Shown here: one piece after another, positions 5,654 through 13,489 of the stretch
How the letters are laid out: each line of letters begins with the position of its first letter
Numbering within the stretch: the stretch's first letter is position 1
Assembly (NCBI GenBank): GCA_002391385.1
Contig: DGEY01000045.1
Span: 1-14,458 of the forward strand
From: Firmicutes bacterium UBA3914
GTDB taxonomy: Bacteria; Bacillota; Limnochordia; Darwinibacteriales; Darwinibacteriaceae
Direction of reading: 5' to 3'
DNA length: 14,458 nt
The notes under the pieces: generated by a model
Told to the model about the DNA's origin: nothing
The model's input: only the letters and a program-made list of their open reading frames with translations
Databases searched by the model: none
Translations under genes and position numbers: made by a program

Positions 5654-7777
5654 TCAAAACTGCTGCTTTAAGCGGTTGAGCATGTTCATAAGTCCAGGCC
5701 GGCTGGGCGGGATGACCACTTCCCGCATGATCTGCACATTGGATAGTCCCAAGGCCTGAGCGGCCATGAGCTCCATGCCATCCACCGGGCTGAAGCGCTC
5801 GGCCAAAAGAACCAGCAGCACGCCTAGGGCGAAGCCCAGCACGGCAACGACCGCCGGATTGACCAGGGGAATCCCACCCCGGGCCAGATGGTAGATGCTG
5901 CTCAAAAGAGTGCACCCTACCCCGCCGCCCAAAAGCAGCAGGGGATCGACCAGTCGCCGCCAGCCCCGGGCAGCCGCCCGGCGTCCTGCCCGCAGGTGTT
6001 TGAGGGTGCTGAAGATGGTGGCATGGTCCAAAACTAAAGCGATCATGGTGAAGATAATGGCCAAAAGCCCGGCTACGATGGAGCGTACCTCCTTGAGAAT
6101 GCGGAAAATCTCGCCCCGGGCATCGGGCGAAACCATGCCTGCTGAGGTGGAGTAGGTGTGCAGGTAGGGGTTTTCCAGCTCCGCCTGGAAGACCTTCTCC
6201 AATTCCTTTTCGTTCACCGGTTCTCCCTGGATCAGCAGCTGCACCCGCTCCCCAGGGATGACCTGGCCTCCCAGGTAGGTGTTGATCAAACGGATGGACT
6301 GGCCGATTTCCGCATCGCTTAAGTCGGGCAGCGTATCCCGGACAAAACCGATCTGTTCCATGATCGCGGCCACGTCGATCTGCTGCACGTTGGCGATCTG
6401 CTTGCTGATCCCGTCCAGGCTGCGCCGCATCTCCTCGATGTCCAGGTTCTCCAGGGAATCCAGGGACTCCTCACCGCTGTGGACGATACCCTGGGCCAGC
6501 GTCTGGAGCAGGCCGTTGAGGAGCAGGGTAACCAGAAACTGCTCGCCGGAGGGTTTGGCATCGCCCTTGGCAATACCCTCGTTGAGCTGCCGCATCTGCA
6601 CCTGCAGTACCTCCAGCTGCAGAAGGGCCTCCTGGAAGGTGGTGAGCACCCCTTCCGCGTTGTCCACCGCGGCACTGGCCTGCACCGCCAGTTCCTCCAG
6701 CTCGGCGAGGAGCCTCAGGCTCTCATCCACCGCGTAGGCCAGCCGATAGCGCTCGTTTTCAATCTCCACTTCGCCCACGAAAGCGCCGCGCTCCCCCTCC
6801 CCCTGGAGGCGGAACCCCTGGTATAACACGCGATCCGTGGACTGGACGGGGGAACCCTGGACGATCATGCCCTCCGCCAGGCTGCCGAACAAGCCCGTCA
6901 CTTCCACGATCAGATCCTGGCCGGCTTCCACCGGCCCCTCCAGCACCAGACGCTCGCCCACGGCCAGCTGCACTCCCTCAGAGGGGGTGATGCGCACCTT
7001 GGAGGCGTAGCTGCCTAAGAAATCCCGCATTTCCACCAGCGTCTTGAGGAAAACGTCCAAATCCTCACCATACTGGGCAGAAGTGACGTTGGCGTAGCGG
7101 CTCCCCGCCCCCTGGTTCCGGGCGCGCAGAATTTCCAGAGCACGGCTGCCCACTTCCTGGGTATCCACTTCAAAGCCCATGGGAAAGCGCAGCTCCAGAA
7201 TTTGATACTGCTCTAGAATCTGCTCGACGGCGGTCTTAACCTGGCCGAGCCGGCCTTCGCCGTCCGCCAGTACCACCAAGTTATTGCCGTCCTTCACGGT
7301 AAAGCGCACCCCGGGGAGGGCCTCAATTAGCGCCCGCAGCTCCTCCCGCACCCCGGGATGCACTCCCCGAATGAGCACGCTGGGCTGTACGATCAAGGTG
7401 TAACCGTTCAGCCCGGGAACCGCGCCAAAATAGGAGGTTATGCTCTCCAGAACCTCCCTGGTGCGACAATCCGGCGGCAGCCCAAAAAAGACATTGGCCT
7501 GCCCGGCGATGGTCAAGGTCTCGTTGAGTTTATAGCCGGGGAAGGACTGCTCACCGATGCGCTGCAGTTCACGCAGGGCCGCTTCTTTGGCCTCTTCCCG
7601 GATATGGAGGATCAGGTCATACTCTCCATACTCGCCCAGCATCTGATCGAGGGTATCGCCAAAATAGGCGTCGATGGCCCAGGCGATGCCCTGGGAAAAG
7701 GCGGCGCCCAGCAGGATTGTGATCACCAGCAAAAGTGCCAGGTCTTTATAAAATCCATCTCGAAAAAAATCGAGCAT
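5654..7777 (-). CDS. Large membrane protein, predicted ABC permease with MacB/LolC-like topology
   Basis: The 707 residues begin with an uncleaved membrane helix (about 13-35). A periplasmic region of about 530 residues (36-565) follows, with mixed alpha/beta content and helical, probably coiled-coil segments (about 350-480). Three membrane helices follow at about 566-586, 611-632 and 638-660. The loop after the second helix is strongly basic (HLRAGRRAAARGWRR), fixing an N-in/C-in topology. That is the four-helix plan of type VII ABC proteins (MacB, LolC/E, FtsX). The C-terminal tail at 669-693 reads like an importer EAA loop (E, AA, then LGLSN, then VVIPPSRPG), yet the protein ends only 14 residues later, with no further helix. 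AGGAGG lies 7 nt before the ATG. It has its own promoter and an ATPase partner 35 nt downstream. Substrate unknown; an envelope role is inferred from the neighbours. Confidence 0.7.
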   Translation of the reverse strand: MLDFFRDGFYKDLALLLVITILLGAAFSQGIAWAIDAYFGDTLDQMLGEYGEYDLILHIREEAKEAALRELQRIGEQSFPGYKLNETLTIAGQANVFFGLPPDCRTREVLESITSYFGAVPGLNGYTLIVQPSVLIRGVHPGVREELRALIEALPGVRFTVKDGNNLVVLADGEGRLGQVKTAVEQILEQYQILELRFPMGFEVDTQEVGSRALEILRARNQGAGSRYANVTSAQYGEDLDVFLKTLVEMRDFLGSYASKVRITPSEGVQLAVGERLVLEGPVEAGQDLIVEVTGLFGSLAEGMIVQGSPVQSTDRVLYQGFRLQGEGERGAFVGEVEIENERYRLAYAVDESLRLLAELEELAVQASAAVDNAEGVLTTFQEALLQLEVLQVQMRQLNEGIAKGDAKPSGEQFLVTLLLNGLLQTLAQGIVHSGEESLDSLENLDIEEMRRSLDGISKQIANVQQIDVAAIMEQIGFVRDTLPDLSDAEIGQSIRLINTYLGGQVIPGERVQLLIQGEPVNEKELEKVFQAELENPYLHTYSTSAGMVSPDARGEIFRILKEVRSIVAGLLAIIFTMIALVLDHATIFSTLKHLRAGRRAAARGWRRLVDPLLLLGGGVGCTLLSSIYHLARGGIPLVNPAVVAVLGFALGVLLVLLAERFSPVDGMELMAAQALGLSNVQIMREVVIPPSRPGLMNMLNRLKQQF

Positions 7778-7804
7778 TACCCTTCCTCCTCACCCAGTGC
7801 ATTC

Positions 7805-7833
7805 ATTATAACATGCCTCTAGCTGGGTCTTAA
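7805..7833 (-). promoter_or_regulatory. Extended -10 promoter for the permease/ATPase/lpxB-like/lptB segment
   Basis: In the 94-bp gap after lptA, the minus strand has TTAAGA at 7833-7828 (4 of 6 match to TTGACA), a 17-bp spacer, and TATAAT at 7810-7805 preceded by TGT (extended -10). Transcription would start near 7798, giving a leader of about 20 nt that carries the strong Shine-Dalgarno of the permease. No terminator follows lptA, so the promoter adds to read-through from the lpt operon and can set ABC-pair expression separately. Confidence 0.7.
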
Positions 7834-7871
7834 GTGGTAATGCCCGTCAATACTGTCATATATTACTTACT

Positions 7872-8432
7872 TCAATCCGTCTCAAACGTTCCCTGGAAAG
7901 CGCCGAAGAACTGCAGCTCGCTCTTTTCCAGGAACATAACAAACTTCTCACCCTCCAGCACCCCATCATCAAAGACCACCTTCACCTGGCCGGTGAAAAC
8001 CGCCTCGTCGGTCTCCTCATCGTAGACCAGTTCGTTGGCGTAAACGGTGGCATCATCGGTCACCACCACCACGCTGCCCACCGCGTGGAGTTTTTTCTCC
8101 TTACCGAAATACTCCAGCGTATCGCCGGTGACGGTGAAATCCTCCTTGGTCAAGGTAGCGCCGCCGGTGAAGATCAGGTAGTCATCGTCGGTGCGCCACT
8201 CCATGGTCTGACCCACGATCTTCACTTCTTCAAAGGTGACGTGGACTAAAGCTCCCTCAATGGCCGACACATCCGCGGAGAACACCCCTGCCTGGCGGTC
8301 ATAGCGCCCGGCGGGTACATCCGCGGGCACACCGGTGATCTCCAGCGTCCCGGATTGGCCCTGGGCCCAAACAGCCGGTGCCAAGGCCAGCATGCCGGCG
8401 AGCAAACACAGTAAAGTCAACCTTTTAGTCAC
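7872..8432 (-). CDS. lptA: LptA-like periplasmic LPS bridge protein (OstA domain)
   Basis: The 186-residue product starts with a signal peptide (MTKRLTLLCLLAG to AVWAQ, about 1-24). An OstA-type beta-jellyroll follows, with repeated short strands such as FTGGATLTKEDFTVTGDTLEYFG and VYANELVYDEETDEAVFTGQVKVV. LptA polymerises these jellyrolls into the bridge carrying LPS across the periplasm, and the length is normal. The GTG at 8432 is chosen because GGAGGGGG lies 9 nt upstream and the signal peptide begins there; the open frame upstream to 8564 is inside lptC and looks non-coding. The start overlaps the lptC stop by 8 nt. It is assigned lptA rather than a second lptC because it has a cleavable signal and no membrane anchor. 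Confidence 0.85.
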   Translation of the reverse strand: MTKRLTLLCLLAGMLALAPAVWAQGQSGTLEITGVPADVPAGRYDRQAGVFSADVSAIEGALVHVTFEEVKIVGQTMEWRTDDDYLIFTGGATLTKEDFTVTGDTLEYFGKEKKLHAVGSVVVVTDDATVYANELVYDEETDEAVFTGQVKVVFDDGVLEGEKFVMFLEKSELQFFGAFQGTFETD

Positions 8433-9057
8433 TGCCTGCTTCCCCCTCCAATACCACGTTTCCGTAGAAGTCCATTGACTCCGCATCCAGATCGTAGACC
8501 GCTTCCTCCAGCTTCCACACCAGACCCCCATCGCGGATTTCCACATTCCCCTGGAGGAAGACAATCTCCCCCTCCGTGTCCATGGTCATGGTATCCGCGG
8601 AGATCTCCATACCCCGCCAGAGCATCTGCACAGGGCCTGGCGAAAGCAGCTTCGAGCTGCGGCCCTGCCACTCCAGGTAATCGCTTTCTAGGCGGAATCC
8701 TTCTTCCCCCTCCACCAATACGGGGCCGAACAGGCGCAGCAGCTCCGTTTTCCGCTCCCACTCCGCCTCGGGGGCCTGGATGGTGAGGTACGGCTCTTCA
8801 TCCTGGAAGACCACCATCTCCTCCAGCTCCCTTAGGGTCACCACATCCCCTTCCTGCAGCACGCTCCGGCTGAGTATCTCCCACTGCCTTTGGCCGTCTT
8901 TCCTCCCCACCAGCCGCGACTCCTGCAGCTGCACGCTGGGGGGCACACTCACCGCGGGTGGAGGCGGCTGGGCCGCGTAGCGAAAAGTGATGAACAGGAG
9001 CACGGCCACCGCAACGGTGCCCGCGGCGATCCACTTTGCCTTGGTTGACAGGTTCAT
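8425..9057 (-). CDS. lptC: LptC-like membrane-anchored LPS transport protein
   Basis: The 210-residue product has one N-terminal membrane anchor (about 7-28, WIAAGTVAVAVLLFITF), a Pro-rich linker (AAQPPPPAVSVPP), and a beta-rich LptC/OstA-like domain. The repeat-like strands include LTIQAPEAEWERKTELLRLFG, FRLESDYLEWQG and ISADTMTMDTEGEIVFLQGNVEI. LptC binds the LptB2FG complex and passes LPS to LptA, and the anchor, length and position between lptD and lptA fit. The ATG at 9057 shares a base with the lptD stop (TGATG), with AAGGAG just upstream, which indicates translational coupling; a GTG at 9060 is less likely. The domain is divergent, so the name rests on architecture and context as much as on motifs. 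Confidence 0.82.
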   Translation of the reverse strand: MNLSTKAKWIAAGTVAVAVLLFITFRYAAQPPPPAVSVPPSVQLQESRLVGRKDGQRQWEILSRSVLQEGDVVTLRELEEMVVFQDEEPYLTIQAPEAEWERKTELLRLFGPVLVEGEEGFRLESDYLEWQGRSSKLLSPGPVQMLWRGMEISADTMTMDTEGEIVFLQGNVEIRDGGLVWKLEEAVYDLDAESMDFYGNVVLEGEAGSD

Positions 9058-11195
9058 CACTCCTTCGCATCATCAATGATGTCGGCCACATCTTCAAAGT
9101 CAAACAAGCTCAGGCCGCCTTCGCTGTCCCAGCCGATGGGCAGGGTGGGGAAGGCGTTGATGGTGAGCTGCACCGCCACCCGCCCCGCAACATGGTCGTA
9201 AGAAAAGGCCAGCTGCCGGCAGTGGAGATCCTTCTTGATGGAGATCTCACCCTTGGTGAACTTATCCGACGGGGGAGTGTAGATGCTGTCGTAGCTCACA
9301 TACCAGGTGGAGCCCAGGGGCAGGGCCACGCGCAGATCTACCCGCTCCAGCTCCTGGAGATTGGGTTTGTAGCGGAAGCCGAACTTCAAACTGAGCTCAT
9401 CCCGCTTGTACTCCACCAGGGGAACCACATGGGTTAGAGTACTGGTGTTCAGATCATAGCTGGCGTAGAGATCCACATTCCAACGCTCATTGGGGCGCAG
9501 GCCGGTGTTCAAGGTCAGGCTGCTGAACTTCTCCGTGAGGAAGTCGTAGGTTGTGCTGGCGCTGGCCCGGAACTTGTTCCGGTTGTAGCTGAGCCGCACG
9601 TTCAGGTCCTGCAGGGGCTTTTGGGCGTCGAATTTGAAAGGTGATTCCCCCCACACATCCCTGCGCCGGTAGGTGCTGCTCAGGGACAGGTTGCTCCCCA
9701 GGCTCTGGTTGAGCACCGCCCGGCCGTAGAGCCAGGCCTGTCCTCCGCTTTCAGAGTAGAGGGCGCCGTTGAGGTCGCCCCGGTAGCTGATGCTCGTCCC
9801 GGTCCTGGGCCGCCAGGTCCTTGAGGCCAGGGTGAGCTGGCCGTAAACCCGGTCTTTGCTCACCATGGACGGGGTTTCCTGGTAGTGGCCCACCACCAGC
9901 TGGCTGCGGAGGGGCAGGCTCTTCAGCCCCAGATCGCTCACCTCCCATTTCAGCTCTGGGAGGCGCTGGACGCTGCGCCACTCCTGGGAACCGGAGGTCA
10001 GAAGGTCCGGATTGAACTGCTGCTCCAAGGTCAAAGTGAGCTTGTGCTTGCCCCGGCTGTACACCGAGGAGATGAGAAAGTCCATGAGGCGCACCTCCTC
10101 GCTGGTGCGCTTTTGGACATAGTTTCCCTTGAGGTTGAGCACCAAGTGGTCTGTGAGCTCCTTAGACCACTCCAGACCCAGATCCGTCTGCTCCTTGGCG
10201 GTTTCCCCCGGGTTGTTTTTGTAAGTGAGCCAGACCCTTCCCCGCAGGTCCTCGGTGCGGAAATCAAGGCGCGTGTCGGAGCTGGTCTGCTCGCGTACCC
10301 AGGTCTTCTCCACGCTGTTCTTGGTGGTGAGATCCCAGCTGTCTTTGGAGAGGGTGTGTTCCCAGGCCCCTTTGTAGGCGGTTTCGCTGCTGGTGGGCAC
10401 GCCCCAGAGGTACAGAAATCCCTCGCCCAGATCCTTAAGCCGGTAGTTGTGGCGCATCCCCACGCCCAGGCCCAGCCGGCTGTAGAGGTCCACGTAGATG
10501 TTGCCGTAGGCCCTACTGTTGATATAGTAGTTAAAAGTGCTCTTCATGAAATAGCCTTCATGTTCGCTGTAACCGAAGGCGGGCAGGCTGACCAGGATAT
10601 CCTCCAGATCCTTGCTCAAGGGAACGACCAGATAAGGCCAGTAAAAGAGGGGAATGCTGCCCTCATAGTAAACCACATGGCGAATGATGGCCTTATCGCC
10701 GGGGACGAACTCCATTTCCCTGGTCACCAGCCGGTAGTGGCTCTCTTCCAGATCGCAGGTGGTGAAGGCGGCGCGGGAGACGGTGTAGTTATCTCCAGCG
10801 AAGAGCACGCTGTCTCCGGTGACATAGACCGTACCGTCGGGCACCGTCAGCTGGGCACTGAGCTCCTCAAAGGTGCCCTCCCCGGTCTCCAGATTGTACA
10901 CCAAGCGGTCCCCGCCCAGTTCCTGCCCGTCCCGGATCACCCGGACCGAACCCTCCAAGGTGACCAGGCCTTCGACCAGATCCGCATGGAGCACATCGCC
11001 GTAGAGCACCACATCGTCCACATGGACCTCCACATCGCCCTCGGCTGTGAACACCTGGCTTTTGAGATCGTAGGACCCGGTTTTGCCCGCGACGATGCGC
11101 ACCATCTGCTCCGCAGCAAAAGCAGAAGGCGCCGGGAGAATCAAGATGATGATCAAAGCCAAAACGGCAAGCGGAGTGCGCTTCCACGGGCACAT
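9057..11195 (-). CDS. lptD: LPS-assembly protein LptD
   Basis: LptD is the outer-membrane barrel that inserts LPS in the outer leaflet. The 712-residue product begins with a signal peptide (1-28, cleavage near AFA-AEQ). An OstA jellyroll follows at about 30-140 (VFTAEGDVEVHVDDVVLYGD, VTLEGSVRVIRDG). The LptD hallmark stretch AAFTTCDLEESHYRL is at 142-156 and IPLFYWPYLVVPL at about 184-196. Then comes a long barrel of alternating strands rich in Tyr, Trp and Arg. The mature protein has just two cysteines, Cys147 and Cys659 (DLHCRQLAF). It is somewhat shorter than the E. coli protein of about 780 residues. The ATG at 11195 has GGGGAG 6 nt upstream and lies 15 nt after lptF. No LptE gene is visible here. 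Confidence 0.93.
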   Translation of the reverse strand: MCPWKRTPLAVLALIIILILPAPSAFAAEQMVRIVAGKTGSYDLKSQVFTAEGDVEVHVDDVVLYGDVLHADLVEGLVTLEGSVRVIRDGQELGGDRLVYNLETGEGTFEELSAQLTVPDGTVYVTGDSVLFAGDNYTVSRAAFTTCDLEESHYRLVTREMEFVPGDKAIIRHVVYYEGSIPLFYWPYLVVPLSKDLEDILVSLPAFGYSEHEGYFMKSTFNYYINSRAYGNIYVDLYSRLGLGVGMRHNYRLKDLGEGFLYLWGVPTSSETAYKGAWEHTLSKDSWDLTTKNSVEKTWVREQTSSDTRLDFRTEDLRGRVWLTYKNNPGETAKEQTDLGLEWSKELTDHLVLNLKGNYVQKRTSEEVRLMDFLISSVYSRGKHKLTLTLEQQFNPDLLTSGSQEWRSVQRLPELKWEVSDLGLKSLPLRSQLVVGHYQETPSMVSKDRVYGQLTLASRTWRPRTGTSISYRGDLNGALYSESGGQAWLYGRAVLNQSLGSNLSLSSTYRRRDVWGESPFKFDAQKPLQDLNVRLSYNRNKFRASASTTYDFLTEKFSSLTLNTGLRPNERWNVDLYASYDLNTSTLTHVVPLVEYKRDELSLKFGFRYKPNLQELERVDLRVALPLGSTWYVSYDSIYTPPSDKFTKGEISIKKDLHCRQLAFSYDHVAGRVAVQLTINAFPTLPIGWDSEGGLSLFDFEDVADIIDDAKE

Positions 11196-11210
11196 AGTAT
11201 CTCCCCAATT

Positions 11211-12287
11211 CTAGTACCAGCGATCGGACAGGGCCAAAAAGACAAAGCCGCTCGCGGCGAAGATGGTGTTCACCAACCAAGCCGCTACAAAAGGCGGCAG
11301 CACTTCGTTAATGCCCAGGGAACGGGACACGGAAACAGCCACATAGTAGACCAGGAGAATGGTCAGGCTGAGGATGATCCCGTAGGCCCGCCCGCCCCGG
11401 CCCATCAGGGCCAACGGCGCGGCGAACAGGGCAAAAACAAAGGACGACATGGGCAGCGCGAGCCGCATGTGGTGCTCCACCACCCAGGAACGCACCTTGA
11501 GGCCCCCCCGTTGGAAGCGTTCGATGTATTCCCCCAGCTCCCGCCGGCTCATCTCGTCGACGGTGCGCTGGTTGCCCAGGTAGATATCGCCCTTCTGTTC
11601 AGTGACGATCTCCATGCGCTCGAAGCGGCTTTCAAACTGGACGAAACCTTCCGCATCCAGCTCCTGGTAGACACCGTCAAAGAGCACCCACACGTAGTCG
11701 TGGAAGATCCCCGTTTGGGCGCTGATGATGCTGGGGAACCTGTCCGAGGCCAGCTCGTATACTAGAATCTTCTTCAGCTCGCGGGTTTTTGTGTCCACTT
11801 CCCCGATGTAAAAATAGCGGTCATCGCCACCGTGGAAGAACACATTCTCCTCCACCAGGGGAACGCCCTCGGAGAAGATGATGCGCCGCAGTTCGTTTTC
11901 AAACTTGGTGTTGGCCGGAGGCACTATGTATTCCGAGGCCAGGTAAGTGCAGATGCTGATCAAAAGGCCCAAGACCAAAATGGGCACGATCAAACGGGGA
12001 TAGGCAATGCCGCTTCCCCGCATAACCGTCATCTCATTGTCCTGCACCAAACGCCCCACCGCCAGCAGGGTGGCAAACAGCGTGGCAATGGGCAGCGTCA
12101 TTACCACCGTGGCGGGAATGCGGTAGAGGAGCATCCTGGCCACCGTGGACACTGCCACATCGTGTACAAAAATGAGATCGGTGAGCTGGAAGAGCAGTCC
12201 GCTCAACAGCACCACCGTAAAGCCGAACACGCAGAACAAAAAGGGTCCCAGAAGTTCCCTGGTCAAATAGCGGTCAAAAATCCTCAT
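11211..12287 (-). CDS. lptF: LptF/LptG-family (YjgP/YjgQ) LPS export permease
   Basis: The product forms the inner-membrane channel that, with LptB, lifts LPS to LptC. Its 358 residues show MRIFDRYLTRELLGPFLFC at the start and three membrane helices (about 12-35, 50-75, 97-115). The family stretch ATLLAVGRLVQDNEMTVMRGSGI is at about 75-97. A periplasmic beta-jellyroll follows (about 125-265), then LPMSSFVFALFAAPLAL and two further C-terminal helices. The ATG at 12287 is chosen over an in-frame GTG at 12302 because GGGG lies 9 nt upstream of the ATG and nothing useful lies before the GTG. Only one member of the usual LptF/LptG pair is present, so whether it is F or G cannot be fixed. It is tightly linked to lptD (15-nt gap). 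Confidence 0.93.
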   Translation of the reverse strand: MRIFDRYLTRELLGPFLFCVFGFTVVLLSGLLFQLTDLIFVHDVAVSTVARMLLYRIPATVVMTLPIATLFATLLAVGRLVQDNEMTVMRGSGIAYPRLIVPILVLGLLISICTYLASEYIVPPANTKFENELRRIIFSEGVPLVEENVFFHGGDDRYFYIGEVDTKTRELKKILVYELASDRFPSIISAQTGIFHDYVWVLFDGVYQELDAEGFVQFESRFERMEIVTEQKGDIYLGNQRTVDEMSRRELGEYIERFQRGGLKVRSWVVEHHMRLALPMSSFVFALFAAPLALMGRGGRAYGIILSLTILLVYYVAVSVSRSLGINEVLPPFVAAWLVNTIFAASGFVFLALSDRWY

Positions 12288-12314
12288 CCACAAGCACCCC
12301 ACGGTGAGCTTGGA

Positions 12315-12911
12315 CTAAAAGGCCAGTTTGTGATGGAGGCCCATACTCAGCCCGTGTCCAAGCGTCAAACCCAATTTCGCCCCCAGTTCCGGACTGAACT
12401 GGGCGGTCACTCCTCCCGCCAGGCCTTGGCCGTCGTACTCCACAAAGAGGGACGTGGTGGGCACGTTGCTGACCTTGACGGGATTGAGCATGACAGTTAA
12501 CCCCGCCATGCCCCGTGCGTAGCGGCCCAGTCCGAAGGCCAGGTGCCCCCGGAGATGCGGCGCGCCCAGCTGCTTGGAAAGGACAGCGTAAAGATGCTGG
12601 TGGGCTGAGGAAAACTCGCCCCCCAGGGCCAGCCCCGGCCACTCTTCCGTCTCCGGCATCAGCACGGCCTTGACCGTGGCATACAGCCGGCCCCCCACCT
12701 CCTGCCTCACGCCGGCACTAAAATTGGGATGGAGCCCCACTTCCAGCCCAACGCTGTGGCCGCCGCGGTGAAAGAGGTAGTCAAGCTCCAAGGTACCCGG
12801 GGCAGCCCCATCCGCGGTGGGCATGGCGGCAACCCGCTCTGCCTGGCAGCTGCCTGCGACTACGATAATAACCACAACCATGCTCCAGATCATGCTGCGT
12901 ATCTTGTCCAT
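12315..12911 (-). CDS. Small predicted outer-membrane beta-barrel protein of unknown function
   Basis: The 198-residue product has a hydrophobic N-terminal export signal (about 7-20). It then shows short alternating segments such as HSVGLEVGLHPNFSAGVRQEV, GRLYATVKAVL, LAFGLGRYARGMAGLTVML and GGVTAQFSPELGAKLGLTL, ending GLHHKLAF. The terminal Phe and alternating strands fit a beta-barrel with a BAM recognition signal. Cys22 follows VAGS, a weak lipobox, so a lipoprotein is an alternative. I recognise no firm family; a distant YjbH-like barrel is possible. The ATG at 12911 is preferred (AGG 6 nt upstream) over the ATG at 12923, whose AAGGGAG touches the start. It sits between ompH and lptF in the same direction, which suggests an outer-membrane assembly or LPS-related role; that is inference. 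Confidence 0.6.
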   Translation of the reverse strand: MDKIRSMIWSMVVVIIVVAGSCQAERVAAMPTADGAAPGTLELDYLFHRGGHSVGLEVGLHPNFSAGVRQEVGGRLYATVKAVLMPETEEWPGLALGGEFSSAHQHLYAVLSKQLGAPHLRGHLAFGLGRYARGMAGLTVMLNPVKVSNVPTTSLFVEYDGQGLAGGVTAQFSPELGAKLGLTLGHGLSMGLHHKLAF

Positions 12912-13002
12912 ACTTGACCTCATCTCCCTTACTCTGACCCTAGTTATTCGCCTTTAGCGGAACGATTACCTGCAAAGGGCCCTTGGCAGATGGTGGAATT
13001 TT

Positions 13003-13018
13003 AAAAACCGCCTGGCGG
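13003..13018 (-). terminator. Weak terminator-like hairpin after ompH
   Basis: Just after the ompH stop the minus strand reads CCGCCAGGCGG followed by TTTTT. The stem is only 4 bp with a 3-nt loop, so at best it gives partial termination, which could lower expression of the small-barrel/lpt part of the operon relative to ompH. A 10-bp palindrome AAGGGCCCTT (12975-12984) lies in the same 114-bp gap and has no evident role. Confidence 0.25.
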
Positions 13019-13025
13019 CGATTGG

Positions 13026-13445
13026 TTATTTGAGCTTGCGGATCACCTCATCGGTCAGGTCAATGCCCCCGTAGCGGATCACGTCGCTGTCCAGTACCAC
13101 AGAAATCCCTTTATCCTCAGCCACCTCCCTCACGGCGGCATTCACTTCCTTTTCCAGCTGCAGCTCCAGCTCCTGGCGGTAGGCCAGGTATTCCCCGTAG
13201 GCCTGCCGCTCCCGGGCGGCCCTGTCCACGTCTTCCTCGCTGGGCGCCTCCTCCAGATCAAAGCGGGTCAGAAGTTCCTGGTAGCGCTGGGCTAAAAGCT
13301 CGTTGAGCTCCTGGGCCCGGGGGCTCTCATCCACCACCCTTACCAGGTTCACCACGCCCACCGATCCGCCCCCGGAACCGGCCAGGAGGGCCCAGATCAA
13401 AGCTGCGGCCAAAAGGCCCGCCAAAGCCCAAGGTAGATACTTCAC
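13026..13445 (-). CDS. ompH: Skp/OmpH-family periplasmic chaperone
   Basis: Skp/OmpH proteins hold unfolded outer-membrane barrels in the periplasm and deliver them to BamA. The 139-residue product has an N-terminal hydrophobic segment (about 3-23), followed by GSGGGS with no clear AxA site, so it may stay membrane-anchored. The family start VGVVNLVRVVDESPRAQEL comes next, then a charged helical arm (about 45-110). The family end EVAEDKGISVVLDSDVIRYGG with DLTDEVIRKL is at 112-138. It is slightly shorter than usual. Translation starts at GTG 13445, with AAGGTGG 10 nt upstream. It lies 44 nt after the coiled-coil gene and downstream of bamA, the common skp neighbourhood. Confidence 0.88.
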   Translation of the reverse strand: MKYLPWALAGLLAAALIWALLAGSGGGSVGVVNLVRVVDESPRAQELNELLAQRYQELLTRFDLEEAPSEEDVDRAARERQAYGEYLAYRQELELQLEKEVNAAVREVAEDKGISVVLDSDVIRYGGIDLTDEVIRKLK

Positions 13446-13489
13446 TCGGCTGTCACCACCTTATCGCGGCTTGCAAGTGTACTTCTACC

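Noticed and set aside
5619..5915. N-terminal extension of the ABC ATPase
   Set aside because: It overlaps the 3' end of the permease gene in another frame, has low-complexity Gly/Arg/Pro composition, and a strong ribosome binding site precedes the ATG at 5618.
7834..7860. TTGACG as the -35 of the permease promoter
   Set aside because: It lies 34 bp from the TATAAT, too far; TTAAGA at 17 bp fits better.
8433..8564. N-terminal extension of lptA
   Set aside because: It lies within lptC, is rich in Trp/Arg/Ser, and would hide the signal peptide starting at GTG 8432.
9885..11765. Plus-strand open frame of 626 codons
   Set aside because: It runs antisense across lptD and lptF, both firmly identified. 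Its translation is His/Gln/Gly-rich with no recognisable fold, as expected of a mirror frame in high-G+C coding DNA.
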